NCBI GenBank assembly: GCA_964464815.1
Contig: CAYXHF010000045.1
Location: 1-16,784 of the forward strand
DNA: 16,784 nt
Reading direction: 5' to 3'
DNA from: UBA11524 sp964464815
GTDB taxonomy: Bacteria; Bacillota; Clostridia; Christensenellales; Aristaeellaceae
Position 1 is the stretch's first letter. Each line of letters opens with the position of its first letter. The notes beneath the pieces were generated by a model. That model was not told the DNA's origin, searched no databases, and saw nothing but the letters and a program-made list of their open reading frames with translations. Of this stretch, positions 1 to 6,611 are shown in pieces. The position numbers were made by a program, and so were the translations under genes.

Positions 1-201
1 GGGCTCTTCGACCTCTTCCGGCTCAACTGCGGGTTCTTCGACCTCTTCCGGCTCAGTTGCGGGCTCTTCGACCTCTTCCGGCTCAACTGCGGGTTCTTCG
101 GTCACTTCCGGCTCGGTTGCGGGCTCTTCGACCTCTTCCGGCTCAACTGCGGGTTCTTCAACCTCTTCCGGCTCAACAGCGGGTTCTTCAACCGGCACAA
201 C
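1..201 (-). repeat. In-frame 30-bp tandem repeat coding for acidic 10-residue units
   Basis: Six full 30-bp units (1-30, 31-60, and so on to 180) and a partial seventh encode (A/V)(V/T)EPE(E/V)(V/T)EEP. Units alternate between GAGCCC and GAACCC endings, giving a 60-bp higher-order period that suggests expansion by doubling. Most differences between units are silent or conservative. The array continues past the window edge, so its total copy number is unknown. The spacing is exactly 10 codons with no unique spacers, so it is a coding repeat and not a CRISPR array. Confidence 0.9.
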
Positions 202-717
202 ATCCGTTGCCGTGGCCGTCTCGCCATCGAGGGCACCCTGCGCCAGACCCAGATTCAGCATCATTTCATCCAGCTGCGTCGTCACGGAGTCCAGATAGCC
301 CTGCGCCTTCGCTTGATTTTCCTTTGCGGTGTTCAGCTCGGTCGTCAGGGTCGCAATCTTTTCCTTGTTCTCTTCGTTTTCCAGCGTCAGGGTTGCCAGC
401 TGGCCTTCCAGCTCGGCGACCTTCGCGGTGGATTCCTCCACCACCAGCTGCGCTTCGCGCAGGTCCTCCTGCACACCCTTCAGCTCGTTCTCAACAGATT
501 CCTTTGCATTGATGGTCGTCTGCAATTCAGTATTGCGGGCCGCCAGCTCATCATTGACCTGATCCAGCTGGGAAGAAAGCGTGTTGGAGCGCACAAACAG
601 CATCACCATCACAATCACCGCCACAATCAGTACAACGACCATGGCAAATAGGGTAATCTTCTTCTTCTCGTTGTCCGGCGTCTGGTTGAAGGACGCCTGC
701 ATCTTGTTCTTAGCCAT
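1..717 (-). CDS. Single-pass membrane coiled-coil protein with acidic tandem repeats (3' end outside window)
   Basis: The frame is open from an ATG at 717 to the window edge: 239 codons, with the stop lying beyond base 1. A good ribosome-binding site (AGGAGGG, about 727-733) supports this start. Residues 1-20 are polar and basic (MAKNKMQASFNQ...EKKK). A single hydrophobic segment at about 22-43 (LFAMVVVLIVAVIVMVMLFV) should be a membrane anchor. Residues 45-150 are rich in Glu, Gln, Leu and Ala with heptad character (QLDQVNDELAARNTELQTTI), as in a coiled coil. From about residue 174 the protein becomes a run of 10-residue acidic repeats of the type AVEPEEVEEP. I do not recognise a family. The topology (short inside, long outside) and the gene just upstream, which encodes another short membrane coiled-coil protein, suggest a cell-envelope role. 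The 51-base gap and the absence of a promoter between them point to one transcript. Confidence 0.85.
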   Translation of the reverse strand, partial: MAKNKMQASFNQTPDNEKKKITLFAMVVVLIVAVIVMVMLFVRSNTLSSQLDQVNDELAARNTELQTTINAKESVENELKGVQEDLREAQLVVEESTAKVAELEGQLATLTLENEENKEKIATLTTELNTAKENQAKAQGYLDSVTTQLDEMMLNLGLAQGALDGETATATDVVPVEEPAVEPEEVEEPAVEPEEVEEPATEPEVTEEPAVEPEEVEEPATEPEEVEEPAVEPEEVEEP

Positions 718-768
718 CGCTGAAATCCCTCCTGTTATGTATCGTTTGTTGGAACAATGGATAGAGGC

Positions 769-1224
769 TTACTTGAGCAGCTCCTGCGCCTGCGCCACAT
801 CGTCGTGCAGGGTTTGCAGCGTCTGCTGTATGGCAGCAATATCTGCAAGTTGTGCATCATCCGGCTGGGAAAGCAGCGCATATTCTGCCTCCAAAGCGGC
901 AATTTCCTCCGCTTGCAGGGCGTTTTCGGCGCGCAATGCCTTCCGCTGCGTGCGCAATTCCTGCTCCCGGGCAGCAATCTCGTCTGCCTGCGGGCGTATC
1001 TCCGCCAGCTGTGCCTGTGTTTCCGGCAGCAGCGCTTGCGCTTGTGTATATTCCACCTGCTGCTTTTTCAGGCGCGCTTCCGTTGCTTCCAACTGAAGAT
1101 TCGCCATGCGTAGCTGTTCCGTCATCGTCACCTGCCAAACCAGCGTCGCGCAGCATGTCAGGCAGAACACGAGCATCACAGCCACAAACAGCACCCGGAA
1201 ACCCTTCGGCCATTGGGGGAGCAT
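769..1224 (-). CDS. Small single-pass membrane coiled-coil protein
   Basis: This is a 151-residue protein. The ATG at 1224 is chosen because AGGAGGAA (about 1230-1237) lies just upstream; the reading frame runs 26 codons further, but those codons overlap the promoter and its start region. Residues 9-31 (FRVLFVAVMLVFCLTCCATLVW) form one membrane segment. The rest is a long charged helix rich in Gln, Ala, Glu and Leu (for example residues 36-60 and 85-115), a likely coiled coil. The layout resembles small divisome proteins of the FtsB/DivIC type, but the coiled coil is longer and I see no family signature, so that is only an analogy. It is the first gene after the promoter at 1274-1302 and precedes a second membrane coiled-coil gene by 51 bases. 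The pair may form a complex in the envelope; that is inference. Confidence 0.8.
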   Translation of the reverse strand: MLPQWPKGFRVLFVAVMLVFCLTCCATLVWQVTMTEQLRMANLQLEATEARLKKQQVEYTQAQALLPETQAQLAEIRPQADEIAAREQELRTQRKALRAENALQAEEIAALEAEYALLSQPDDAQLADIAAIQQTLQTLHDDVAQAQELLK

Positions 1225-1273
1225 ACGATTTCCTCCTCTTCCAGTCTTACCGGAGCAAGACTTTCTATCCCCT

Positions 1274-1302
1274 ATTGTACCATATTCATGGGCAAATTGC
1301 AA
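1274..1302 (-). promoter_or_regulatory. Vegetative (sigma-A type) promoter for the coiled-coil gene pair
   Basis: On the minus strand, TTGCAA (1297-1302) and TACAAT (1274-1279) are separated by exactly 17 bases, and the -10 is preceded by TGG, which makes an extended -10. The predicted start near 1267 leaves a leader of about 43 nt before the ATG at 1224. No obvious intrinsic terminator separates this from the end of the peptidase gene at 1350. Confidence 0.75.
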
Positions 1303-1349
1303 AGAAAAACGACCGTTTGGACGATGTTTCCAGCAATTTCAGCCAAAAT

Positions 1350-2300
1350 TCACAAATTGTTTAACTTTTCGACAGCCTCGGCAAGTCCTGCGGAGAGCGC
1401 ATCGAGGTTTTTCTGGTCACAAACGGTGTCGCGCGAGGTATGCAGGCGGCCCGTGATGTAGCCAATGCCCGCGCTTTGATGGTACGCCGAGACGCCCACG
1501 CCGCACACAAACCGGCGATAGTCGCCCGCGCCACGCACCGTGATGCGCCGGAAGAAGCCCGCATGCAGGCCAGCCTCCGCGATGTGCTTTTCCAGCGACG
1601 TGCGCAAGGGCATATATTCGTCCTTGCCTTCTGCCATCTTCGGGACGGAGATGACAAAATGCTCGCCATCGCCCACGCAGTTGAGGTCAACAAGCAGCTG
1701 CATCGTCTGCGTTTCCACATGCTGCTTGCCGTACCACTTCGAACCACGGCAGCCAGTCTCCTGATTGTCAAAGAGGATGAACGCCACCGTCTCCCGCATG
1801 TCCGGCGAAATGCGCTGCATCGTTTCCAGCAGTGCCGCCACACCGGAGGTATTGTCGTTGACGTTATGCTGATTCGCCTTGCCGAACATCATCAGGAGCA
1901 TCAGCACCATGTACGTGCCGAAGAACGAGAGAATCAGCACATCGCCGCTTTTGCTCACCAGGCCCAGCCCGATGCCCACCAGCAGAGAGAGCAGCAGCAT
2001 TCCCACCAGCACCATGCCCTGGGAAACCACATACACCGGCCAATTGCGCGGGATGCGCCAATCCGGAATGCCGATGGTCGCCGCCGTGTCATAATGCGCC
2101 GACACAATCATTTTGGCATTCAGCGGGTCGCCGACAATGATGTTGCGGTGCTTCAATTTGTCCTTGCCGTTCATGCCGTCGATGTAGGGCGTGTAGCCCA
2201 TACCGCGCATGCGTGCCATCACCCATTTTTCAAAGGCGCTCTTTTGCTCCTTCGTTTTACGGACAGGGTACTGTCCGTCGATTTCTTCACGAATCGTCAT
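1350..2300 (-). CDS. M28-family membrane peptidase paralog with Gln at the catalytic Glu position
   Basis: The 316-residue protein has the M28 zinc aminopeptidase pattern in order: HYD (H69, D71), NDNTSG (D149), FDNQETG (E181), DLNCVG (D205) and LHT (H287). These match the five metal ligands of the family. The residue just before the ligand Glu, normally the general-base Glu, is Gln (Q180, codon CAG), so hydrolysis may be weak or lost. Between the first and second metal motifs lie two hydrophobic stretches (about 88-114 and 121-139), which should form a membrane hairpin inside the peptidase domain. The start ATG overlaps the stop of the upstream paralog by 4 bases (ATGA), so the two are probably translationally coupled. 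It is last in the trmO operon. The family call is firm; the substrate is unknown. Confidence 0.9.
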   Translation of the reverse strand: MTIREEIDGQYPVRKTKEQKSAFEKWVMARMRGMGYTPYIDGMNGKDKLKHRNIIVGDPLNAKMIVSAHYDTAATIGIPDWRIPRNWPVYVVSQGMVLVGMLLLSLLVGIGLGLVSKSGDVLILSFFGTYMVLMLLMMFGKANQHNVNDNTSGVAALLETMQRISPDMRETVAFILFDNQETGCRGSKWYGKQHVETQTMQLLVDLNCVGDGEHFVISVPKMAEGKDEYMPLRTSLEKHIAEAGLHAGFFRRITVRGAGDYRRFVCGVGVSAYHQSAGIGYITGRLHTSRDTVCDQKNLDALSAGLAEAVEKLNNL

Positions 2301-3253
2301 GCCTGTTCCTTCCTGATTGCGTGATGAATGGCGGCCTCCGTGCCGTCCACCACGGCGCAGATGGCTGCTTCATCATATTCTGTATCCCGGTACGTATGAA
2401 TGCGGCTGCAATACCAGCCTATTCCTTTGCCCTTGCGGCAGGCGCAGATGCCGATGCCCTTCTTGAAGTGCTTCTGGTCGGAGGAGAAGTTGCTCTTTTC
2501 CAGCGGCCGGAACACCACCGGCAGTCCGCTGGCCCTGGCCACGGCCTCCTCCATCCCGGCGTAGCGTGCATCCGCTTTTGCCTTCTTCGGCGCAAGGAAC
2601 AGCATCGCCTCACCCACGCCCACACAGTCCAAATTCAGCACCAGCGCATCCTTTTTCAGCGCCGGATACTTCTTCGCCAGCGCCGCCGCGCCCAGTGTTC
2701 CTTTTTCCTCGTTGTCAAACAGGATAAATGCCACATCGTCCCGCTTTTCGTTCTGGAAGCGTTCCATCAGCGTCAGCACCGCGTACGTGCCGGAGGTGTT
2801 GTCGTTGACGTTATGCCGATTCGGCACGCCCGCCAGCAGCAGGTACATCATCAGCACGTATACCACAAGCAGCGTCAATTCCGTCCAGAAAACGCTGTTG
2901 GTCAGCAGATTCACCAGCAGCATCGGCGCGAAACAGCACACAAGCATCGGCAGCGCAATCAGCAGCTGCGCTAAAAGAAAGATCACCCGATTCGTCGGCA
3001 GCATCAGATTCGGCAATCCGATGGTGGCCGGCGTGTCGTAGTGCGCCGTCACCAGCACCTTGGCCGTTGCCAGATTGCCAAACACCACATCATTGTGCTG
3101 AAGCACCTTGCCGCCCAGCGTTTCCACATGCGCCGGAACCTCCAGCTCCTTCGCCTTGCCAAGCACGTATTCGCGGAAGGCTTGCTTCTCTGCCTTGCTC
3201 TTGCGCACCGGAAAGTAGCTGTTTACCTCTTCCATCCACTGCTGTGCATTCAT
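2297..3253 (-). CDS. M28-family membrane zinc peptidase
   Basis: The 318-residue protein carries a full set of M28 aminopeptidase residues: HYD (H71, D73), NDNTSG (D151), FDNEEKG (E182 as general base, E183 as ligand), NLDCVG (D209) and IHT (H286). As in its downstream paralog, two hydrophobic segments (about 89-115 and 123-141) interrupt the domain between the first and second metal motifs and should anchor it to the membrane as a hairpin. The ATG at 3253 was chosen because the upstream extension reads through trmO in another frame, and because AAGGAG (3265-3270), which overlaps the trmO stop, sits 11 bases away. The two paralogs are clearly related throughout and probably arose by tandem duplication. 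Likely activity is removal of N-terminal residues from peptides. Which side of the membrane it faces cannot be told. Confidence 0.92.
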   Translation of the reverse strand: MNAQQWMEEVNSYFPVRKSKAEKQAFREYVLGKAKELEVPAHVETLGGKVLQHNDVVFGNLATAKVLVTAHYDTPATIGLPNLMLPTNRVIFLLAQLLIALPMLVCCFAPMLLVNLLTNSVFWTELTLLVVYVLMMYLLLAGVPNRHNVNDNTSGTYAVLTLMERFQNEKRDDVAFILFDNEEKGTLGAAALAKKYPALKKDALVLNLDCVGVGEAMLFLAPKKAKADARYAGMEEAVARASGLPVVFRPLEKSNFSSDQKHFKKGIGICACRKGKGIGWYCSRIHTYRDTEYDEAAICAVVDGTEAAIHHAIRKEQA

Positions 3254-3261
3254 TTTTCCTT

Positions 3262-3936
3262 TTACTCCTTGTAGTGTAGTACCTCCACCACTTCCAGCGT
3301 CTCTTCCTGTACGCGAAAGCGAATATCCACCGCCCCATACGGCGCGCCATAGATGCGCTCCGGATCGTGCTGATAGGCTGGTCGCGGATCCTGCGCCAGC
3401 ATTCCCATCACCGCCGGAAGATCCTGCGGTGGCACAAGCGCTTGCCATTTTTCCGGAAACACCACCTGTAAGCGATGCTCCTTCGTCTGCTGCGTGAAGC
3501 CTTCCGACGCCTCCGGAACGCTGTCTGCATAGGGAATGTAGGGCTTGATATCCACAATCGGCGTGCCATCCATCATATCCGCACCCGCGACATACAGCAC
3601 CACGCGGCCATCCTCCACGGCCACGCGCCTGAGCTGCACCACGGTCAGGCCGATTTTGTTCGGCCGATACGGCGATCGTGTCGCGAAAACGCCCATGCGT
3701 GTATTACCGCCAAGACGTGGTGGCCGCACAGTCGGGCGCCATTGCTCGCGCTCCGCCTGATGGAATTCCCACAGCAGCCACAGATGCGAATACATCTCGA
3801 TGCCGCGGAACGCCTCCTGCACGCTATATTTTTCCTCCATCACCACGCGCGACACGATTTCCGGCACAAGCCCTGATTGCCGTGGCACACCAAACTTCTC
3901 TCGGAATCCGTTGTGCAGCCGTGCAATGATTTCCAT
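3262..3936 (-). CDS. trmO: tRNA (N6-threonylcarbamoyladenosine37-N6)-methyltransferase TrmO (TsaA/YaeB family)
   Basis: The 224-residue protein matches the TrmO family, which uses S-adenosylmethionine to methylate t6A37 to m6t6A in ANN-decoding tRNAs such as tRNA-Thr. Family motifs are visible in order: FGVPRQ (15-20), YSHLWLLWEFH (49-59), RPPRLGGNTRMGVFATRSPY (71-90), RPNKIGLT (91-98), GADMMDGTPIVDIKPYIPY (118-136), and the C-terminal DPRPAYQHDP (183-192). Length is close to that of E. coli TrmO (about 235). The ATG at 3936 has AGGAGGA upstream and lies about 24 nt from the predicted transcription start. The gene heads an operon with two M28 peptidases; its stop overlaps the ribosome-binding site of the next gene. 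Its promoter-leader is one of the two copies of a 90-bp direct repeat. Confidence 0.95.
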   Translation of the reverse strand: MEIIARLHNGFREKFGVPRQSGLVPEIVSRVVMEEKYSVQEAFRGIEMYSHLWLLWEFHQAEREQWRPTVRPPRLGGNTRMGVFATRSPYRPNKIGLTVVQLRRVAVEDGRVVLYVAGADMMDGTPIVDIKPYIPYADSVPEASEGFTQQTKEHRLQVVFPEKWQALVPPQDLPAVMGMLAQDPRPAYQHDPERIYGAPYGAVDIRFRVQEETLEVVEVLHYKE

Positions 3937-4024
3937 GCCTCTTCCTCCTGTCGCGTCATCCTGTTCAGTATACTCCCTTCGCGCTTTTCCGTCAAGTCAG
4001 ATGCCTTTGCAAATGCAAAACGCA
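3935..4024. repeat. 90-bp direct repeat, copy A (trmO promoter-leader)
   Basis: This 90-base stretch recurs at 5139-5228, offset by 1204 bases. The first 66 positions are identical. Only three positions differ overall (4001/5205, 4002/5206, 4005/5209), all just upstream of the -35 box. The repeat begins inside the trmO start codon and holds the ribosome-binding site, -10, -35 and an upstream inverted repeat (TTTGCA-AA-TGCAAA, 4006-4019). Together the two copies bracket the AT-rich YhcG-type gene. Confidence 0.95.
3967..3995 (-). promoter_or_regulatory. Promoter for trmO and the M28 peptidases
   Basis: Minus-strand TTGACG (3990-3995) and TATACT (3967-3972) are separated by 17 bases, a near-consensus sigma-A arrangement. 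The predicted start near 3960 gives a short leader of about 24 nt containing AGGAGGA. An identical promoter occurs at 5171-5199 ahead of the inserted gene. Confidence 0.8.
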
Positions 4025-4075
4025 ACCTTCTTGCCTATCCTCTTTTCCATTCGAACCTTCATACACGTTCTGTTG

Positions 4076-5137
4076 TTACATACCCATTTCTTCCAATTCT
4101 TTCAGCATAAATTCTTTCAATTTCTGCTTATCCGGCAAATGGAGCATATAGGTAGAAACAAACAGTTGGTTATTCATACCCGACAATGCAAATTCCACCA
4201 TCTGTGACCCCTTTTCGGTGCAAAGCAATATACCAACCGGTGGATTGTCTCCTGGCATCATTTCATTCTTTTTATAGTATCCCACATATGCATTTAATTG
4301 CCCTAAATCCTCATGCTTGAACTCATCATTTTTCAATTCAATAATCACATTGCAGTGCAACAACCTATTATAGAAAACCAAGTCAATGAAATAATACTTA
4401 TCATCAATTACAATGCGTTTTTGCCTTGCTTCAAAGCAAAAGCCCTGGCCTAATTCAAGCATGAATTCCTGCAAATGATCCATCAATGCCTGTTCTAAAT
4501 CCGATTCGCTTACGGCTTCTTTCGCGTCCAATCCAAGGAATTCAAACGTAAACGGGTCTTTGATTGTCAAGGTATTTGAGCTTGCATTATCCACAGATTT
4601 TGTTAAAAGCAACTCCGGCTTTTGGCTCATTCCGGCTCTGACAAACAAATTTGTTTTGATTTGTCTACGAAGCTCTCTTACGCTCCAATTGCATTTCATA
4701 CATTCGGTTTCATAAAAAAATCTTTCGAAAGCATCCTCAATGACCATAATTTCTCGAATATGAGAAAAAGAAAGATTGCTTATCAAAACTTCTGGCTTTG
4801 TTTCAAATTGGTGCGACACTGTCGAACTTTTCCCAAAATCAGGTAATTCAAATTGGTTCGACACCGTCGCACCAATTTGCGGATACAGCAAATAAAAATT
4901 ACGGCAAAGTTTGAACAATGTTGCGTTCATTCCCTTTTGCGATATTTCTTTTTCCAAATTCTTTAGTAGTTGTGTTCCATATTCAGCCCTATCACTTCCA
5001 GCCTGTTCATATTCTACAATATAGCATCCAATCGCCCAATTTCGTAATGTCATCAGCTGATTCACCGCACTTTTTGCTGTCGAACCCGCCTTGTCGTTTA
5101 TATTTTTAATGGAATTAGCCAATTTTTCAAATTTCAT
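4076..5137 (-). CDS. YhcG/DUF1016-family PDDEXK nuclease-like protein, foreign insertion
   Basis: The 353-residue protein has the two-part layout of the YhcG/DUF1016 family: a helical N-terminal domain (about 1-165, with NWSVRELRRQI at 150-160) and a C-terminal PDDEXK nuclease-like core. In the core, FIDLVFYNRLL (D252), VIIELK (E267, K269) and GQLNAYVGYY (Q280) supply the usual D-ExK-Q signature. A TVSxQF phrase occurs twice (91-96 and 106-111) before LSFSHIREIM, which corresponds to the family's repeated linker. YhcG-like proteins are often found near restriction-modification and other defense genes; no such partner is present here. The gene is visibly AT-rich among GC-rich neighbours and is bracketed by a 90-bp direct repeat, so it was probably acquired. 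Its ATG at 5137 sits directly on the leader copied from trmO. No terminator follows it, so transcription may run into trmO. Confidence 0.92.
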   Translation of the reverse strand: MKFEKLANSIKNINDKAGSTAKSAVNQLMTLRNWAIGCYIVEYEQAGSDRAEYGTQLLKNLEKEISQKGMNATLFKLCRNFYLLYPQIGATVSNQFELPDFGKSSTVSHQFETKPEVLISNLSFSHIREIMVIEDAFERFFYETECMKCNWSVRELRRQIKTNLFVRAGMSQKPELLLTKSVDNASSNTLTIKDPFTFEFLGLDAKEAVSESDLEQALMDHLQEFMLELGQGFCFEARQKRIVIDDKYYFIDLVFYNRLLHCNVIIELKNDEFKHEDLGQLNAYVGYYKKNEMMPGDNPPVGILLCTEKGSQMVEFALSGMNNQLFVSTYMLHLPDKQKLKEFMLKELEEMGM

Positions 5138-5138
5138 T

Positions 5139-5228
5139 ATGCCTCTTCCTCCTGTCGCGTCATCCTGTTCAGTATACTCCCTTCGCGCTTTTCCGTCAAG
5201 TCAGTAGCATTTGCAAATGCAAAACGCA
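5139..5228. repeat. 90-bp direct repeat, copy B (leader of the YhcG-type gene)
   Basis: This is the second copy of the 3935-4024 sequence, 87 of 90 positions identical. It carries the same AGGAGGA, -10 and -35. Where copy A continues GCATG (trmO start), copy B continues GCATAATG, so the repeat ends two bases into the ancestral start codon and a new ATG follows. Its far end stops six bases before the A-tract of the neighbouring terminator at 5234-5271. Confidence 0.95.
5171..5199 (-). promoter_or_regulatory. Promoter for the YhcG-type gene (copy of the trmO promoter)
   Basis: TTGACG (5194-5199) and TATACT (5171-5176) with a 17-base spacer on the minus strand are identical to the trmO promoter. 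The predicted start lies near 5164. Confidence 0.78.
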
Positions 5229-5233
5229 CCACG

Positions 5234-5271
5234 AAAAAAGGCGCGGATTCATCTCTCGACTTCTCCGCGCC
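5234..5271 (-). terminator. Intrinsic terminator after the Gx transporter gene
   Basis: On the minus strand a perfect 8-bp stem GGCGCGGA / TCCGCGCC with a 16-base loop is followed at once by TTTTTT (5234-5239). It ends the NusG-II/Gx operon just before the 90-bp repeat starts. Confidence 0.9.
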
Positions 5272-5277
5272 CTTCCT

Positions 5278-5796
5278 TCACTTTTTCCACAATTTCAGAT
5301 GCCGCGTATGCTTCATCACCAGCGTCGCGCACACGCCCGTCAGCATGCCAAACACGATACCGGAAATCATCAGCACCGCCATATAATACACCAGCTGGGA
5401 CGTTTGCAGAATCAACATGACCATCAGCATCTGGCCGACATTATGCAGCACGCCGCCCACGATACTGACCGTGACAGGATGCATCCACTGAATGCGCGAC
5501 AGCACGCTCATGCCCAGCAGCGACAGCACGCCACCAGCCAGCGCATACGGCAACGCCGACACGCCACCCAGGAACAGCGCCGACAGCACCACCTTGAGCA
5601 GCATCAGCACCCATGCCATCGGCAAATTGAGCATATACACGGCGAAAATCAGCACACCATTGCTCAATCCCATTTTCACACCCGGAATACCACCAAGCGG
5701 CGGCAGCATGCTTTCCAGCCACGCAAGCACCAGCATCAGTGTCAGCAGCATGCTACACACAGCCAGCTGCTGCGTTGACATTCGGCGCTTATTCAT
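5278..5796 (-). CDS. Gx transporter family membrane protein (heptaprenyl diphosphate synthase component I-like)
   Basis: The 172-residue, highly hydrophobic protein has about five membrane segments. It carries the family hallmark GGIPGVKMGLSNGVLIFAVY (35-54), followed by a small-residue-rich segment (ALFLGGVSALPYALAGG). Proteins of this type are annotated either as Gx transporters or, historically, as heptaprenyl diphosphate synthase component I; there is no prenyl-transferase DDxxD motif, so an enzymatic role is unlikely. The layout resembles ECF-type S components. The gene overlaps the upstream NusG-domain-II gene by 8 bases, a pairing common in Clostridia, and a clean terminator follows. 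The pair probably works together at the membrane, but the substrate is not known from the sequence. Confidence 0.85.
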   Translation of the reverse strand: MNKRRMSTQQLAVCSMLLTLMLVLAWLESMLPPLGGIPGVKMGLSNGVLIFAVYMLNLPMAWVLMLLKVVLSALFLGGVSALPYALAGGVLSLLGMSVLSRIQWMHPVTVSIVGGVLHNVGQMLMVMLILQTSQLVYYMAVLMISGIVFGMLTGVCATLVMKHTRHLKLWKK

Positions 5797-6403
5797 TGGC
5801 CATTTCCTCCTGTACCATACTACTGAGCCATTCGGTCAGCTCCGCGCGCGTACACAGCTGCAACGACACCTGATTGGGCAAGCAGATAATCATATTGCCC
5901 AGAATGCGCGTCTCCATATTTTCCAGCGTTACTTCGCCCTGCTCCACGCAGTCCTGATTATCGCAATTCGACTCATACATCCTCACGCTATTTTCCGTCA
6001 CGTGGATGATATTATAGCACCCATCATGGCTCAGGCCATAATACGCATCCTCCGTCAGCGGTAGCGGCTCATACGTGGTATTTCCGACCGTCACAATCAG
6101 GAATGCTTCGACCTTCGTCAAGTCCACCGTCGCCGTCGGTTCGCTCTGCGCCGCTTCACCGGTCACAGCAGGGGAATCCGTCTCTTCAGGGACAGCCGTT
6201 GCCACGGGCGCATCCGTCGCCGTCGGCACCTCCGTCGTCACAACCGGCAGCTTCGGTGCATCCTCATCCACCTTTGCGGGACGATTCTTCTGCGGCACAG
6301 CCAGCAGCAGCACAACCACCGCCAGCACGCCCAGCACAACCAGCAGATTCCGTCGCAAGACGCCGCCCTGCTTTCCCTTATTCTCCTTCTGAGATTCATT
6401 CAT
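5789..6403 (-). CDS. Membrane-anchored NusG domain II-containing protein
   Basis: The 204-residue protein has a short basic cytoplasmic start, one membrane segment (about 20-37, LLVVLGVLAVVVLLLAV), a Thr/Pro/Ala/Glu-rich spacer (about 48-95), and then a NusG domain II-like beta domain (about 97-190). The domain shows the typical core SNCDNQDCVEQGEVTL (146-160) and ILGNMIICLPNQVSLQL (167-183), with cysteines at 147, 152, 174 and 184. Despite the name it lacks the NusG NGN domain and is extracytoplasmic, so it is not a transcription factor. It precedes and overlaps the Gx transporter gene. AAAGGAA lies rather far (about 14 bases) from the ATG. The roughly 200 bases upstream (6404-6611) show no convincing promoter hexamers. 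Family call good, function open. Confidence 0.85.
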   Translation of the reverse strand: MNESQKENKGKQGGVLRRNLLVVLGVLAVVVLLLAVPQKNRPAKVDEDAPKLPVVTTEVPTATDAPVATAVPEETDSPAVTGEAAQSEPTATVDLTKVEAFLIVTVGNTTYEPLPLTEDAYYGLSHDGCYNIIHVTENSVRMYESNCDNQDCVEQGEVTLENMETRILGNMIICLPNQVSLQLCTRAELTEWLSSMVQEEMANE

Positions 6404-6611
6404 GCTAATTTCTGCGTTCCTTTCCGTATATCCGTACTTTCACAAAAGAAATGGCGACAGCGGCAGTTGTCTCTGATGATGCTTGTTGATGCAAGCAGCA
6501 AAAGAGGCAGGTGAGCGTTTGCCTTACCGTTGCTTGTTTTGCGCTGGGAGGAAGAAAGTTAGTCTCCCGCGGCTCTGCACTGGTTATTCCTTATGTTTCT
6601 GCGTGGGGCGC

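Noticed and set aside
1..201. Regular 30-bp repeats that could suggest a CRISPR array
   Set aside because: The units are contiguous without unique spacers, are in frame, and encode a clean 10-residue repeat in a long open gene.
1440..2324. Plus-strand open frame of 294 codons, His/Arg-rich
   Set aside because: It is the antisense of the M28 gene, which has full catalytic motifs, and has no family match or ribosome site.
4076..5137. A complete restriction-modification or other defense island around the YhcG-type gene
   Set aside because: No methyltransferase, specificity subunit or other defense gene is found next to it; the insertion holds this single gene only.
6480..6497. Hairpin TGCTTG-N6-CAAGCA as a terminator or operator
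   Set aside because: The stem is short, no U-run follows on either strand, and no promoter is nearby; could be chance.
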